64,000 bases of DNA from Plantactinospora mayteni (lineage in GTDB: Bacteria; Actinomycetota; Actinomycetes; Mycobacteriales; Micromonosporaceae): the NCBI RefSeq assembly GCF_016862935.1, contig NZ_BONX01000038.1, positions 1 through 64,000 on the forward strand, written 5' to 3'. Under the pieces are notes generated by a model, which searched no databases, had not been told where the DNA came from, and worked only from the letters and a program-made list of their open reading frames with translations. Made by a program: the position numbers and the translations under genes. Numbering within the stretch: position 1 is the first letter of the stretch; each line of letters begins with the position of its first letter. This document shows, in pieces, positions 42,609-50,458 of this stretch.

Positions 42609-45134
42609 TCACTCGTAGCGGACCAGGTCGGCGGCCCCGGCCCGGGCCAGTCGGCCGGCGGCGAGGGCGCCGACGAGCGCGCCGGCCAGGGTGGTCGCCG
42701 GCACGGTCGCCGCGAGCAGCCCGGCGGAGGGGAGTTCGGCGAGACCGGGACCGGCGCCGATGCCGACCAGTACCTGGTTGGTGAGCAGCCGGGACACCAG
42801 CAGACCGATCGGGAGCCCGACGAGCGCGGCGGCGAGGCCGAGCGCGGCACCGCCGGTCGCGGACTGGGCGAGGGTCTGCCGGACGGTGAACCCGACCGCG
42901 CGGAGCACCCCGAGGGTCCGCGCGTGTTCCCGGGCGCCGGTCAGCAGCGCGGCGGCGAGGTTGGCCAGGCTGACCATCAGGACGAGGACGGCCAGCAGGC
43001 GCATTGCCAGGGCGAACGTACCGAGCTCGTCGGGATCGGACTTGCGGGCCTGCACCGTGACGCCGGGGCCGAGCCGGTCCCGCAGCGCGGCGGCCAGCGC
43101 CTCCGGGGTACCGGTCGGGCCGGCCGAGACCAGGTACGCGTCCGGTGGTACCCCGGGCAGCATCTCGGCCCGGTACATCAGCACTTCCCCGGTGTCCTCG
43201 GTCTCGGCGTACCAGCCCACGACGGTCAACCGCAGCGGGGTCTCCCCGGCTCTGACCTCGATCGTGTCGCCGACCTGGAGTCCGAACCGGCGCAGCAGGC
43301 CGTATCCGACGATCGCCTCGCCGGGTGCCCGCAGCGGCCGACCCTCCCGGACCATGAACCGGGCGTCGGCGGGATCCCCACCGAGCGCGCGGGACAGGAA
43401 CGTCTGGTCGCCGAGGGTGGTCCGCCGGTCGAGTCGGCTGTACCAGCCGGCGGCGCCGGGCGTACCGGCCAGCGCGGCGGTCAGGGTGGCCGGATCGGTG
43501 CCGTCCGCCACCACGATGGCGTCGTACGGGTCACCGGTCCGGGCCGGCTCGGCGATCAGCCGGTCCACGGTGGCGGTGAAGCCGACCCCGACGACGACCG
43601 CCGCCACGGCCACCACCAGGGCGGCGGCGGTCAGCGCCGAGCGCCCGGGACGGGTGAGTACGGCGCCGAGACCGTACCGGTAGGTGGGGCCGAGCCGGAG
43701 CCGGTCGAGCATCCGGGTGACCCGGGCCGGTGCCGCGCTCCGCGGTGGGGCGTTCCGCAGCACGTCGGAGACCGGTTGCCGGGTCGCCCGCCAGGCCGGC
43801 AGTACGGTGGCCGCGGCGAGCACCGTACCGACCAGCAGAGCGGAGCCGAGCAGCGACAGCGGTGCGATCCGCAGGCCCGGTCGACCGAGCGCGCCGCCGA
43901 GGCCGACCTGGAGGAACGGGGCGAGCAGAGTGCCGGCCACCCAGCCGGCGAGTACGCCCACCGCGCCCAGCAGCAGCGCCTCGGTGACCAGTCCGGCGAT
44001 TACCTGCCGGGTGGTGTAGCCGACCGACTGGAGCAGCGCGATCTCCCGCCGCCGGGCCAGGAGCCGGGCGGTGGCGGTACCGGCGACCACGAACGCGGCG
44101 GCGAGCAGGACGAAGACGCCGAAGCCGGCCAGCGAGGCGCCGAAGATCCGATCCCGGATCAGGATGTCCTCCCTGGTGTCCGGCCACGGCTGGACTGCCT
44201 CGACGCCGCTGCGGGTGCCGATCTCGGCGGCCACCGCGTCGGCCCGGTCGGGGTCGACCAGCCGGGCGACCAGCATCGCCTTCCGGCCATCCGCCGCCGA
44301 TCGATCGGCCCCGGGCGACCCGGCCGGATCACCGGCGCCCGGCTGGGCCGGATCCGGAGCGGCGCCCGGCTGGGCCGGATCACCGGCGCCCGGCTGGGCT
44401 GGATCCGGAGCGGCGCCCGGCTGGGCTGGAGTCGGAGCGGCGTCCGGTGGGTTCGGAGTCGGAGCGGTGTCCGGTGGGGCCGGATCGGCGGCGCCCGGAG
44501 GGTTCGGAGTCGGAGCGGTGGCCGGCGGCGTCGGGGCGGCAGTTGGGGGTGGGGCGAGCGTGGCCAGGGTGACCGGATCGACGAAGAGCCGGATCGGGTC
44601 GCAGTCCGGATAGAAGCAGTCGGTCAGGTCGACCGCGGTGCCGACCACGGTCAGGGTCGCGGGCCGACCGCCGACGGTCAACCGGACCGGGTCACCGGGG
44701 CGGATGCCGGCCTCGGTCGCGGCGGCCTGGTCGAAGACCACCTCCCCGGCCACGCCGGCCGCCGGCCACGCACCGGTACGCAGCAGTGGCCGGCCCACCG
44801 GGGACGTACCGCCGACCACGGTGGCGACCCGGGCCTCGACCGAGTCCTGACCGAGCGCGACCGCCGCCTCCAGGTACGGGCTCACCGGGGCGGTCGCCGC
44901 GAACGCGGGATCCCGGCGTACCGCCTCCAGGACCTCCGGCGTGCCGTAGACGGCCAGATCCGGACGGCCCGCGTCGCGGTAGATCCGGTCCACCTCGGCA
45001 CCGCCCTGGCCCTGCACCGACAGCCCGGCGACCACGCCCGTGCCGGCCAGCGCGGCGACCAGCGCGGTGGCGATCGCGGTGGCCCGGTTGCCGCCGCGCA
45101 GGCCGGAGCGGGCGAGCCGGAGGATGGCGGACAC
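42609..45134 (-). CDS. MacB/FtsX-type ABC transporter permease with Pro-rich insert
   Basis: This 841-residue permease has the FtsX/MacB plan: an N-terminal membrane segment (IATALVAALAGTGVVAGLSV), a large periplasmic-type domain, a core membrane region (FGVFVLLAAAFVVAGTATAR, LLQSVGYTTRQVIAGLVTEA) and a second FtsX module at the C-terminus (LLAVLVLMVSLANLAAALLT, LGVLRAVGFTVRQTLAQSAT). Between residues about 195 and 280 sits a Pro/Ala/Gly-rich insert with repeated units of the type AQPGAAPDPAQPGAGDP. It works with the ATPase encoded just upstream, probably exporting a drug, lipid or peptide or acting mechanically. The pair is followed by a PadR regulator upstream. Confidence 0.9.
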   Translation of the reverse strand: MSAILRLARSGLRGGNRATAIATALVAALAGTGVVAGLSVQGQGGAEVDRIYRDAGRPDLAVYGTPEVLEAVRRDPAFAATAPVSPYLEAAVALGQDSVEARVATVVGGTSPVGRPLLRTGAWPAAGVAGEVVFDQAAATEAGIRPGDPVRLTVGGRPATLTVVGTAVDLTDCFYPDCDPIRLFVDPVTLATLAPPPTAAPTPPATAPTPNPPGAADPAPPDTAPTPNPPDAAPTPAQPGAAPDPAQPGAGDPAQPGAAPDPAQPGAGDPAGSPGADRSAADGRKAMLVARLVDPDRADAVAAEIGTRSGVEAVQPWPDTREDILIRDRIFGASLAGFGVFVLLAAAFVVAGTATARLLARRREIALLQSVGYTTRQVIAGLVTEALLLGAVGVLAGWVAGTLLAPFLQVGLGGALGRPGLRIAPLSLLGSALLVGTVLAAATVLPAWRATRQPVSDVLRNAPPRSAAPARVTRMLDRLRLGPTYRYGLGAVLTRPGRSALTAAALVVAVAAVVVGVGFTATVDRLIAEPARTGDPYDAIVVADGTDPATLTAALAGTPGAAGWYSRLDRRTTLGDQTFLSRALGGDPADARFMVREGRPLRAPGEAIVGYGLLRRFGLQVGDTIEVRAGETPLRLTVVGWYAETEDTGEVLMYRAEMLPGVPPDAYLVSAGPTGTPEALAAALRDRLGPGVTVQARKSDPDELGTFALAMRLLAVLVLMVSLANLAAALLTGAREHARTLGVLRAVGFTVRQTLAQSATGGAALGLAAALVGLPIGLLVSRLLTNQVLVGIGAGPGLAELPSAGLLAATVPATTLAGALVGALAAGRLARAGAADLVRYE
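44318..44570 (-). repeat. Pro-rich repeats in the MacB/FtsX permease, 51-bp unit
   Basis: A 51-bp unit (17 codons, AQPGAAPDPAQPGAGDP type) is present about twice with near-identity and continues into more diverged Pro/Asn-rich repeats (TPNPPGA). All are in frame, lengthening the extracytoplasmic linker. Confidence 0.8.
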
Positions 45135-45137
45135 GGC

Positions 45138-45875
45138 TCAGCCCTCCAGGTTGATCAGGTTGTCGAACGTCGGCCGGTCGGCCGAGCCGGTCAGGTCCCG
45201 CTCGTCGACGATCTGCCCGTCGAGCATCGTCACCACCCGGTCGGCGGCTGCCGCGACCCGGTGGTCGTGGGTGACCAGCACGATGGACTGGCCGTCCTCG
45301 TGCCGTCGGCGCAGCAGGTCGAGCACGGTCTCGGCGGCGGCCGAGTCCAGCGCCCCGGTCGGCTCGTCGGCCAGCAGCACGTCGGGGCGGTGCACCACGG
45401 CGCGGGCCAGGGCCACCCGCTGCTGCTGCCCGCCGGAGAGTTCGGCCGGCGCGGCGTCGGCGACCTCGGCCACGCCCAGCTCGTCGAGGATCTCCAGTGC
45501 CCGGCGGCGGGCGTCGCGGCGGCCGACGCCTTGGAGCACGAGCGGCAGCTCGACGTTGCCGGCCACCGTCATCGTCGGCACCAGGTTGAGGAACTGGAAG
45601 ACGAAGCCCACGTGCCGGCGGCGGAGCAGGGCCCGCTCGCTCTCCGAGCGGGTGTCCATCCGTTGGCCGGCCAGCCACACTTCACCCCGGTCCGGACGGT
45701 CGAGCCCGCCGAGCAGGTGCAGCAGGGTGGACTTGCCGCAGCCGCTGGGCCCGGTGACGGCGACCCAGTCCCCGGCCGCCACCTTGAGCGAGACGTCCCG
45801 CAGGGCGGCGAAGTCCCGTACGCCGCCGTGGTAGGTGCGTACCAGGCCGTGGGCGTGCAGCAGCGGGTCACTCAT
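45138..45875 (-). CDS. ABC transporter ATP-binding subunit (MacB/LolD type)
   Basis: This 245-residue ATPase has Walker A GPSGCGKST (residues about 41-49), Q-loop VGFVFQFLNLVPTMTV, signature LSGGQQQRVALARA, Walker B VLLADEPTGALD and H-loop VLVTHDHRV. The MacB/LolD-type features and the tight spacing (3 bases) to the FtsX-type permease show that the two form one transporter. The stop of the PadR gene overlaps its start by several bases. Such ATPases drive substrate extrusion or mechanical work rather than uptake. Confidence 0.93.
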   Translation of the reverse strand: MSDPLLHAHGLVRTYHGGVRDFAALRDVSLKVAAGDWVAVTGPSGCGKSTLLHLLGGLDRPDRGEVWLAGQRMDTRSESERALLRRRHVGFVFQFLNLVPTMTVAGNVELPLVLQGVGRRDARRRALEILDELGVAEVADAAPAELSGGQQQRVALARAVVHRPDVLLADEPTGALDSAAAETVLDLLRRRHEDGQSIVLVTHDHRVAAAADRVVTMLDGQIVDERDLTGSADRPTFDNLINLEG

Positions 45876-46425
45876 CGCCGTCTCCCTTCCAGGAGGTCTT
45901 GAGTTCGATCTGCGCGAGCTGCTGCTGGCATGCCTCCAGCCAGCGCAACTCGGCCTGTAGGTGCAGCGCGGTCGCCTGCACCAGCAGACCGCTGACGCTG
46001 CCGGCGGCGGTGCGGCCCGCCTGCCGGTCGAGTTCCCGGAGCGCCTCCAGACAGCGCTGGCGATGGTCGGTGATGACCGTCCGGGGATCCACGTCGGGCA
46101 GCAGTGGCGCGGCCAGCCGGGCGGCGACCAGCCGGAGCAGCACGTCCGGCTTGACCAGCGGAGGATCGGAGGGGCCGGCGAGCCACTCGTGCAGCGCCGC
46201 CGTGCCCGGCTCGGTCAGCCGGTAGACCTTGCGGTCCCGTCGGTCGCCACCGGACTCGGTGGTGTGCACGACCAGCCCGTCCCGCTCCAGCCGGCTGAGG
46301 GTCACGTAGATCTGGCCGATGTTGACCTCGCCACCGGCGTCGGCGAACAGCTCGTCGTAGCGTCGACGCAGCTCGTAGCCGTGGGCCGGGCCGGCCGCGA
46401 GCAGCCCGAGCACAAGGTGTTTCAT
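45868..46425 (-). CDS. PadR-family transcriptional regulator
   Basis: The 185-residue regulator starts at ATG 46425. It has the PadR winged helix (LVLGLLAAGPAHGYELRRRY, IGQIYVTLSRLERDGLVVHT, RKVYRLTEPGTAALHEWLAG) and a Vir_C-type C-terminal helical dimerisation region. It is the first gene of an operon with the ABC ATPase and permease, as is usual for PadR regulators of efflux pumps; it probably represses the operon through the palindrome directly upstream of its start, and a drug-like ligand would relieve it. The ligand is unknown. Confidence 0.93.
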   Translation of the reverse strand: MKHLVLGLLAAGPAHGYELRRRYDELFADAGGEVNIGQIYVTLSRLERDGLVVHTTESGGDRRDRKVYRLTEPGTAALHEWLAGPSDPPLVKPDVLLRLVAARLAAPLLPDVDPRTVITDHRQRCLEALRELDRQAGRTAAGSVSGLLVQATALHLQAELRWLEACQQQLAQIELKTSWKGDGDE

Positions 46426-46430
46426 TCACC

Positions 46431-46479
46431 GACCTCCGATGCCTAACGGCTAGAGTCTAACCGTTAGGCATCGGAGGTC
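46431..46479. promoter_or_regulatory. 49-bp palindrome upstream of PadR, likely operator
   Basis: Two perfect 19-bp arms (GACCTCCGATGCCTAACGG at 46431-46449 and its complement at 46461-46479) enclose an 11-base centre that is itself near-palindromic (TAGA-G-TCTA). The element starts 6 bases from the PadR start codon and includes its ribosome-binding site. Such a large, precise palindrome at a PadR start is an excellent candidate operator. Confidence 0.85.
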
Positions 46480-46881
46480 AAGGCGCGCCGCCCGGCCAGC
46501 GGCGCCGCCGCGTCATCGCCCTCGCCGCGTCATCGCCCTCGCCGTAGTCGCGCTCGCCGGGTCGGGTGCGGCATCGCGTCCCGGGCCTCTTCTCGACCCG
46601 GCCGGTCGCCCGACCGATATCGACGTGCCGGAGTGGACGGTCGGCGAGTATTCCCGTCGAGCCTCGGCCTCGGCAGCGGACCGGGCGAACCGCCCGGGTG
46701 GACGCACGGAGAGGAGGCCGGATGACCGGGACCGGTGCCGGCTGTCGACACCCCGGAGGTTCACCATCCGGACAGCCGCTGCCCGACTGCTGGTCGCCGA
46801 GGCGGGGTTGGATTCCAGGTCGATCCACGGGTGGGGCCGCGCCCATCGGCACGGCCTCGCCTCGACCGACGGGAGACGACA
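46480..46881. other. Intergenic, no gene recognised
   Basis: About 400 bases between the PadR palindrome and the GDPD gene at 46882. No convincing gene was found, although long open frames run through it because of the GC content. Confidence 0.5.
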
Positions 46882-47994
46882 TTGGCACGTACCCTTTCCG
46901 CGCTCGGCCTCGCCGGCGCGTTGCTGGCGACCGCCGTGGCGGTGCCGGCCAGCCAGGCCGCCGCGCACGACGACCGGTCGCGGCCGGTGGCCGGTGACCG
47001 CCCGCTGGTGATCGCGCACCGCGGCGCCAGCGGCTACCGTCCGGAGCACACCCTGGAGGCATACCGGCTGGCGATCCGGATGGGTGTCGACTTCATCGAG
47101 CCCGATCTGGTCTCCACCCGGGACGGTGTGCTGGTGGCCCGGCACGAGAACGAGATCTCCGGCACCACCGACGTCGCCGCGCACCCCGAGTTCACCGCGC
47201 GGAAGACCACCAAGACCATCGACGGGACCTCGGTGACCGGCTGGTTCACCGAGGACTTCACCCTGGCCGAGCTGAAGACGCTGCGGGCCAAGGAGCGGCT
47301 GCCACAGGTACGGGTGACCAACACCGCGTTCGACGGCCAGTTGCCGGTGCCGACCCTCCGGGAGGTCATCGACCTGGCCCGTAGCGAGAGCCGTCGGCTG
47401 GGCCGGACCATCGGCATCTACCCGGAGACCAAGCACCCGACCTACTTCCAGTCGATCGGGCTGCCGCTGGAGGAGCCGCTGGTACGGGAACTCAAGAAGA
47501 ACGGCATGACCGGCAAGAAGGACCCGGTGATCATCCAGTCCTTCGAGACCGCCAACCTGCGCAAGCTGAACAAGCTGACCGACGTACGGCTGGCGCAGCT
47601 GCTGGACGCGGCCGGCCGGCCGTACGACTTCACCGTGGCCGGTGACCCGCGTACCTATGCCGACCTGGTCAAGCCGGAGAACCTGCGCTGGATCGACAGC
47701 TACGCCGACGGCATCGGGGCGAACAAGAACCTGCTGGTGCCCCGGGACGCGAGCGGGAAGCTGCTCGCCCCGACCACCGTGGTCCGGGACGCGCACCGGG
47801 CCGGCCTGGTCGTGCACGCCTGGACGTTCCGGGCGGAGAACCAGTTCCTGCCGACCGACTTCCGGATCGGCACCGACCCGAACGCCCGGGGCGACATCAT
47901 CGCCGAGTACGAACTCTTCTACGGACTCGGCCTGGACGGGGTGTTCAGCGACCACCCCGACACCGCCGTGGCGGCCCGGGCCGGCCTGGCCTGA
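46882..47994 (+). CDS. Secreted glycerophosphodiester phosphodiesterase
   Basis: The 370-residue enzyme starts at TTG 46882 with GGGAG 7 bases upstream. An N-terminal signal peptide (LSALGLAGALLATAVAVPAS, cut near QAAAHD) exports it. The mature GDPD domain shows LVIAHRGASGYRPEHTLEAY with catalytic His and Arg, then DFIEPDLVSTRDGVLVARHE with the metal Glu, Asp and His, and a TIM-barrel C-terminus (GVFSDHPDTAVAARAG). It hydrolyses glycerophosphodiesters to glycerol 3-phosphate plus an alcohol, so it may scavenge phosphate or degrade teichoic-type polymers. A short tandem repeat lies at its 3' end. Confidence 0.92.
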   Translation: MARTLSALGLAGALLATAVAVPASQAAAHDDRSRPVAGDRPLVIAHRGASGYRPEHTLEAYRLAIRMGVDFIEPDLVSTRDGVLVARHENEISGTTDVAAHPEFTARKTTKTIDGTSVTGWFTEDFTLAELKTLRAKERLPQVRVTNTAFDGQLPVPTLREVIDLARSESRRLGRTIGIYPETKHPTYFQSIGLPLEEPLVRELKKNGMTGKKDPVIIQSFETANLRKLNKLTDVRLAQLLDAAGRPYDFTVAGDPRTYADLVKPENLRWIDSYADGIGANKNLLVPRDASGKLLAPTTVVRDAHRAGLVVHAWTFRAENQFLPTDFRIGTDPNARGDIIAEYELFYGLGLDGVFSDHPDTAVAARAGLA

Positions 47995-48030
47995 CCCCTG
48001 ACCTGGCCTGACCCCTGACCTGGCCAGACC
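47984..48030 (+). repeat. 17-bp tandem repeat at the GDPD gene end
   Basis: About two and a half copies of CCTGGCCTGACCCCTGA span the stop codon of the GDPD gene. This echoes the 3'-end duplication at the P450 gene. Confidence 0.55.
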
Positions 48031-48180
48031 GTACCGCCGCCGGAAGCCGGCCGGCGCCGGTGGGCGACAGCACCGTACCGGGTTGTTGTCGCCCACCGGT
48101 CCGCCGGTTATGCCGGTCCGGGGCGGGCGGCCGTGGTATGACTGCCGAGTGAAGGGGCGGATCGGGACCAGGAGAGGACC

Positions 48181-48627
48181 ATGACCGACGAGGCACCCGA
48201 CTACTTCCGGCCCGAGGGCGGGGCGGTGCTCACCACCCTGCTGATCGTCCGGGACGTGGACCGGTCCCGGGAGTACTACCAGCGGGTACTCGGCGCAACC
48301 TGCGTACGGGAACGCCAGCCCTGCATCCTGCGGTTCCACAACAGCTATCTGGTGCTCAACACCGAGGGCGGTCCGACGGACGACAAGCCGACGGTCAACG
48401 CCCAGGCTCCGGCCGACTCGAACACGCTCGGCTGCGCGATGAACATCCGGGTGACCGACGTCCGGCAGGTCCACGCCGAGTGGTCGTCTCGAGGCGGCGA
48501 GTTCCTCACCGAGCCGAAGGACCACGGCGTGGAGATCCGCTGCTACCTGCGCGACCCTGACGGCTACCTGATCGAGGTCGGTCAGGGCACCGGCATCCTG
48601 GCCGAACAGGACCGGCCCGCCCGCTGA
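48181..48627 (+). CDS. VOC (glyoxalase/bleomycin-resistance-type) protein
   Basis: This 148-residue protein starts at ATG 48181 with AGGAGAGG upstream. Two VOC half-domains are visible: LTTLLIVRDVDRSREYYQRV followed by LGATCVRERQPCILRFHNSY, then CAMNIRVTDVRQVHAEWSSR and FLTEPKDHGVEIRCYLRDPD with the family's final DPDGYLIEV. VOC proteins isomerise or cleave vicinal-oxygen substrates, or bind toxic compounds. No partner gene is apparent. Function beyond the fold is not predicted. Confidence 0.88.
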   Translation: MTDEAPDYFRPEGGAVLTTLLIVRDVDRSREYYQRVLGATCVRERQPCILRFHNSYLVLNTEGGPTDDKPTVNAQAPADSNTLGCAMNIRVTDVRQVHAEWSSRGGEFLTEPKDHGVEIRCYLRDPDGYLIEVGQGTGILAEQDRPAR

Positions 48628-48737
48628 TCGCCCGGTCCCGGCCGCGCCGGCTTCGACGAACTCGACCGGATCGCCGGCCCACTCGTCGAAAGGTTCCCCT
48701 GGCAGGATCGTCGTCAGCCGACGGACGGGAGGAACCG

Positions 48738-50135
48738 ATGCTGCTGCCGGCACTGGGTGGGGTGCTGCCGGACCGGCCGGACGCGGTCCGGGTCGACGGC
48801 GAGACGGCCTCCTGGGAGGAAATCCGCACCGCCGCCGCCGGGGTCGCCGGCCGGCTGGTCGGGGCACCGGCTGTCGCCGTGTACGCGACCTCCTCGCTCT
48901 CCGGCGTGGTCGGAGTGCTCGGCGGGCTGCTGGCCGGGGTACCGGTGGTGCCGGTGCCGGCCGATGCCGGGCCGGTGGAACTGGCGCACCTCCTCACCGA
49001 CTCCGGAGCCGCGCTGCTGCTGGCGGAGACCCCGCCAGCACACCCGGTGCCGGTGCCGGTCGAGCCGATCCGTGCGGCGGGACGCGCGCCGTCCGGCAAC
49101 CTTCCCGAGCCACCGGGTACGGCCACCGCGCTGATCCTCTACACCAGCGGCACCACCGGGGCGCCCAAGGGCGTCCTACTGACCCGGGACGCGATCGCGC
49201 ACGACCTGGACGCGCTGGCCGAGGCGTGGGCGTGGACCCCGGACGACACCCTGGTGCACGGGCTGCCGCTGTACCACGTACACGGGCTGGTCCTCGGGGT
49301 GCTCGGGGCGCTGCGGGTCGGCTCCCGGCTGGTGCACACCGGCCGACCCCACCCGGACCGGTACGCGGCGGCCGGCGGGACGCTGCTGTTCGGGGTACCG
49401 ACGGTGTGGTCGAGGATCGCGGACGATCCCGGATCGGCCCGGGTACTGGGCGCCGCCCGGCTGTTGGTCTCCGGCAGTGCACCGCTGCCCGAGCCGGTCT
49501 TCGGCCGACTGGTCGAGCTGACCGGGCACCGGCCGATCGAGCGGTACGGCATGACCGAGACCCTGATCACGCTCAGTACCCGGGTCGACGGGGACCGCCG
49601 GCCCGGCCACGTCGGCCTGCCGTTGCGCGGCGTCGAGACCCGGCTGGTCGACGATGCCGGTGCCGTGCTGCCGGCCGACGGGGAGAGCATCGGGGAACTC
49701 CAGGTCCGGGGTGCCACCCTCTTCACCGGCTACCTCGGGATGCCGGAGGCGACCCGGGCGTCGTACGCCCCGGACGGCTGGTTCCGCACCGGCGACGTCG
49801 CCACGGTGCGGCCGGACGGGCAGCACCGGATCGTCGGCCGGGCCAGCATCGACCTGATCAAGAGCGGGGGATACCGGATCGGCGCCGGTGAGGTGGAGAA
49901 CATGCTGCTCGCCCACCCCGGGGTCCGGGAGGCGGCGGTGGTCGGCGCCCCGCATCCGGACCTCGGCCAGGAGGTGGTGGCATACGTCGTCGGTGACGGC
50001 GTGACCGCCCAGGCGCTGATCGACTTCGTCGCGTCCGGGCTGTCCCGGCACAAGCGGCCCCGCCAGGTGCACCTGGTCGACGCGCTGCCCCGCAACGCGA
50101 TGGGCAAGGTGCAGAAGCGCCAACTACTGCCCTGA
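48738..50135 (+). CDS. Acyl-CoA synthetase, malonyl-CoA-synthetase-like
   Basis: This 465-residue AMP-forming ligase begins at ATG 48738 with GGAGG upstream. ANL motifs are clear: ILYTSGTTGAPKGVLLTRDA (P-loop), the Y-G-M-T-E core in RYGMTETLITLS, DGWFRTGDVATVRPDGQHRI and the C-terminal hinge RIVGRASIDLIKSGGYRIGA with the catalytic Lys near GKVQKRQ. The short length and plan resemble malonyl-CoA synthetases (MatB) and related short-chain ligases. It would activate a dicarboxylate or short acid to a CoA thioester, for example as a polyketide extender. It precedes a radical SAM gene by 323 bases in the same direction. Confidence 0.9.
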   Translation: MLLPALGGVLPDRPDAVRVDGETASWEEIRTAAAGVAGRLVGAPAVAVYATSSLSGVVGVLGGLLAGVPVVPVPADAGPVELAHLLTDSGAALLLAETPPAHPVPVPVEPIRAAGRAPSGNLPEPPGTATALILYTSGTTGAPKGVLLTRDAIAHDLDALAEAWAWTPDDTLVHGLPLYHVHGLVLGVLGALRVGSRLVHTGRPHPDRYAAAGGTLLFGVPTVWSRIADDPGSARVLGAARLLVSGSAPLPEPVFGRLVELTGHRPIERYGMTETLITLSTRVDGDRRPGHVGLPLRGVETRLVDDAGAVLPADGESIGELQVRGATLFTGYLGMPEATRASYAPDGWFRTGDVATVRPDGQHRIVGRASIDLIKSGGYRIGAGEVENMLLAHPGVREAAVVGAPHPDLGQEVVAYVVGDGVTAQALIDFVASGLSRHKRPRQVHLVDALPRNAMGKVQKRQLLP

Positions 50136-50458
50136 CCTGCGGCTGCCCGGCCTGACCTCCGGCTGACCGGCGCGGGCCTGACTGCGCGGGCTCGACTGTG
50201 CGGGCTTGGCTGTGCGGGCTCGACTGCGCGGGCTTGGCTGTGCGGCTCAACCGGCTCGGCCCGCCGCCGGGTCCGGGGACGCCGGACCGCCGGCGCGCCG
50301 ATGCTTGATCCACTCGGTGGGCCCGGAGAGGGCGCGGGTAGCGTGGTCGGGGGCACATCGCCGAGGAGGCGGTCGCCGGCCAGCCGGCGCGGCGTGCCAT
50401 GGTGACGGCAGGCTCGCCGGGAGATCCGGCGGCGTCGTAGCGGACCGGAGGAGCGCGC
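50136..50458. other. Intergenic with 14-bp tandem repeat
   Basis: About 320 bases between the ligase and the radical SAM gene. The first part holds five copies of a 14-bp repeat (50176-50245); the rest contains no recognisable gene. Confidence 0.6.
50176..50245. repeat. Five 14-bp tandem repeats
   Basis: Five units of the type GCTCGACTGTGCGG / GCTTGGCTGTGCGG follow one another without gaps, just after the acyl-CoA ligase gene. Confidence 0.8.

Noticed and set aside
42489-45902. 1137-codon plus-strand frame
   Set aside because: Antisense to the well-supported ABC permease and ATPase genes; Gly/Gln/Arg/Asp-rich composition of a shadow frame.
46480-46881. N-terminal extension of the GDPD to 46735
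   Set aside because: The residues before TTG 46882 are Arg/Gly/Pro-rich and would bury the signal peptide; the site GGGAG supports the TTG start.
46513-48867. 784-codon minus-strand frame
   Set aside because: Antisense to the GDPD and VOC genes, which have complete catalytic motifs and signal or start features.
50136-50458. The 50176 repeats as CRISPR
   Set aside because: Units are only 14 bp, contiguous, and lack spacers.
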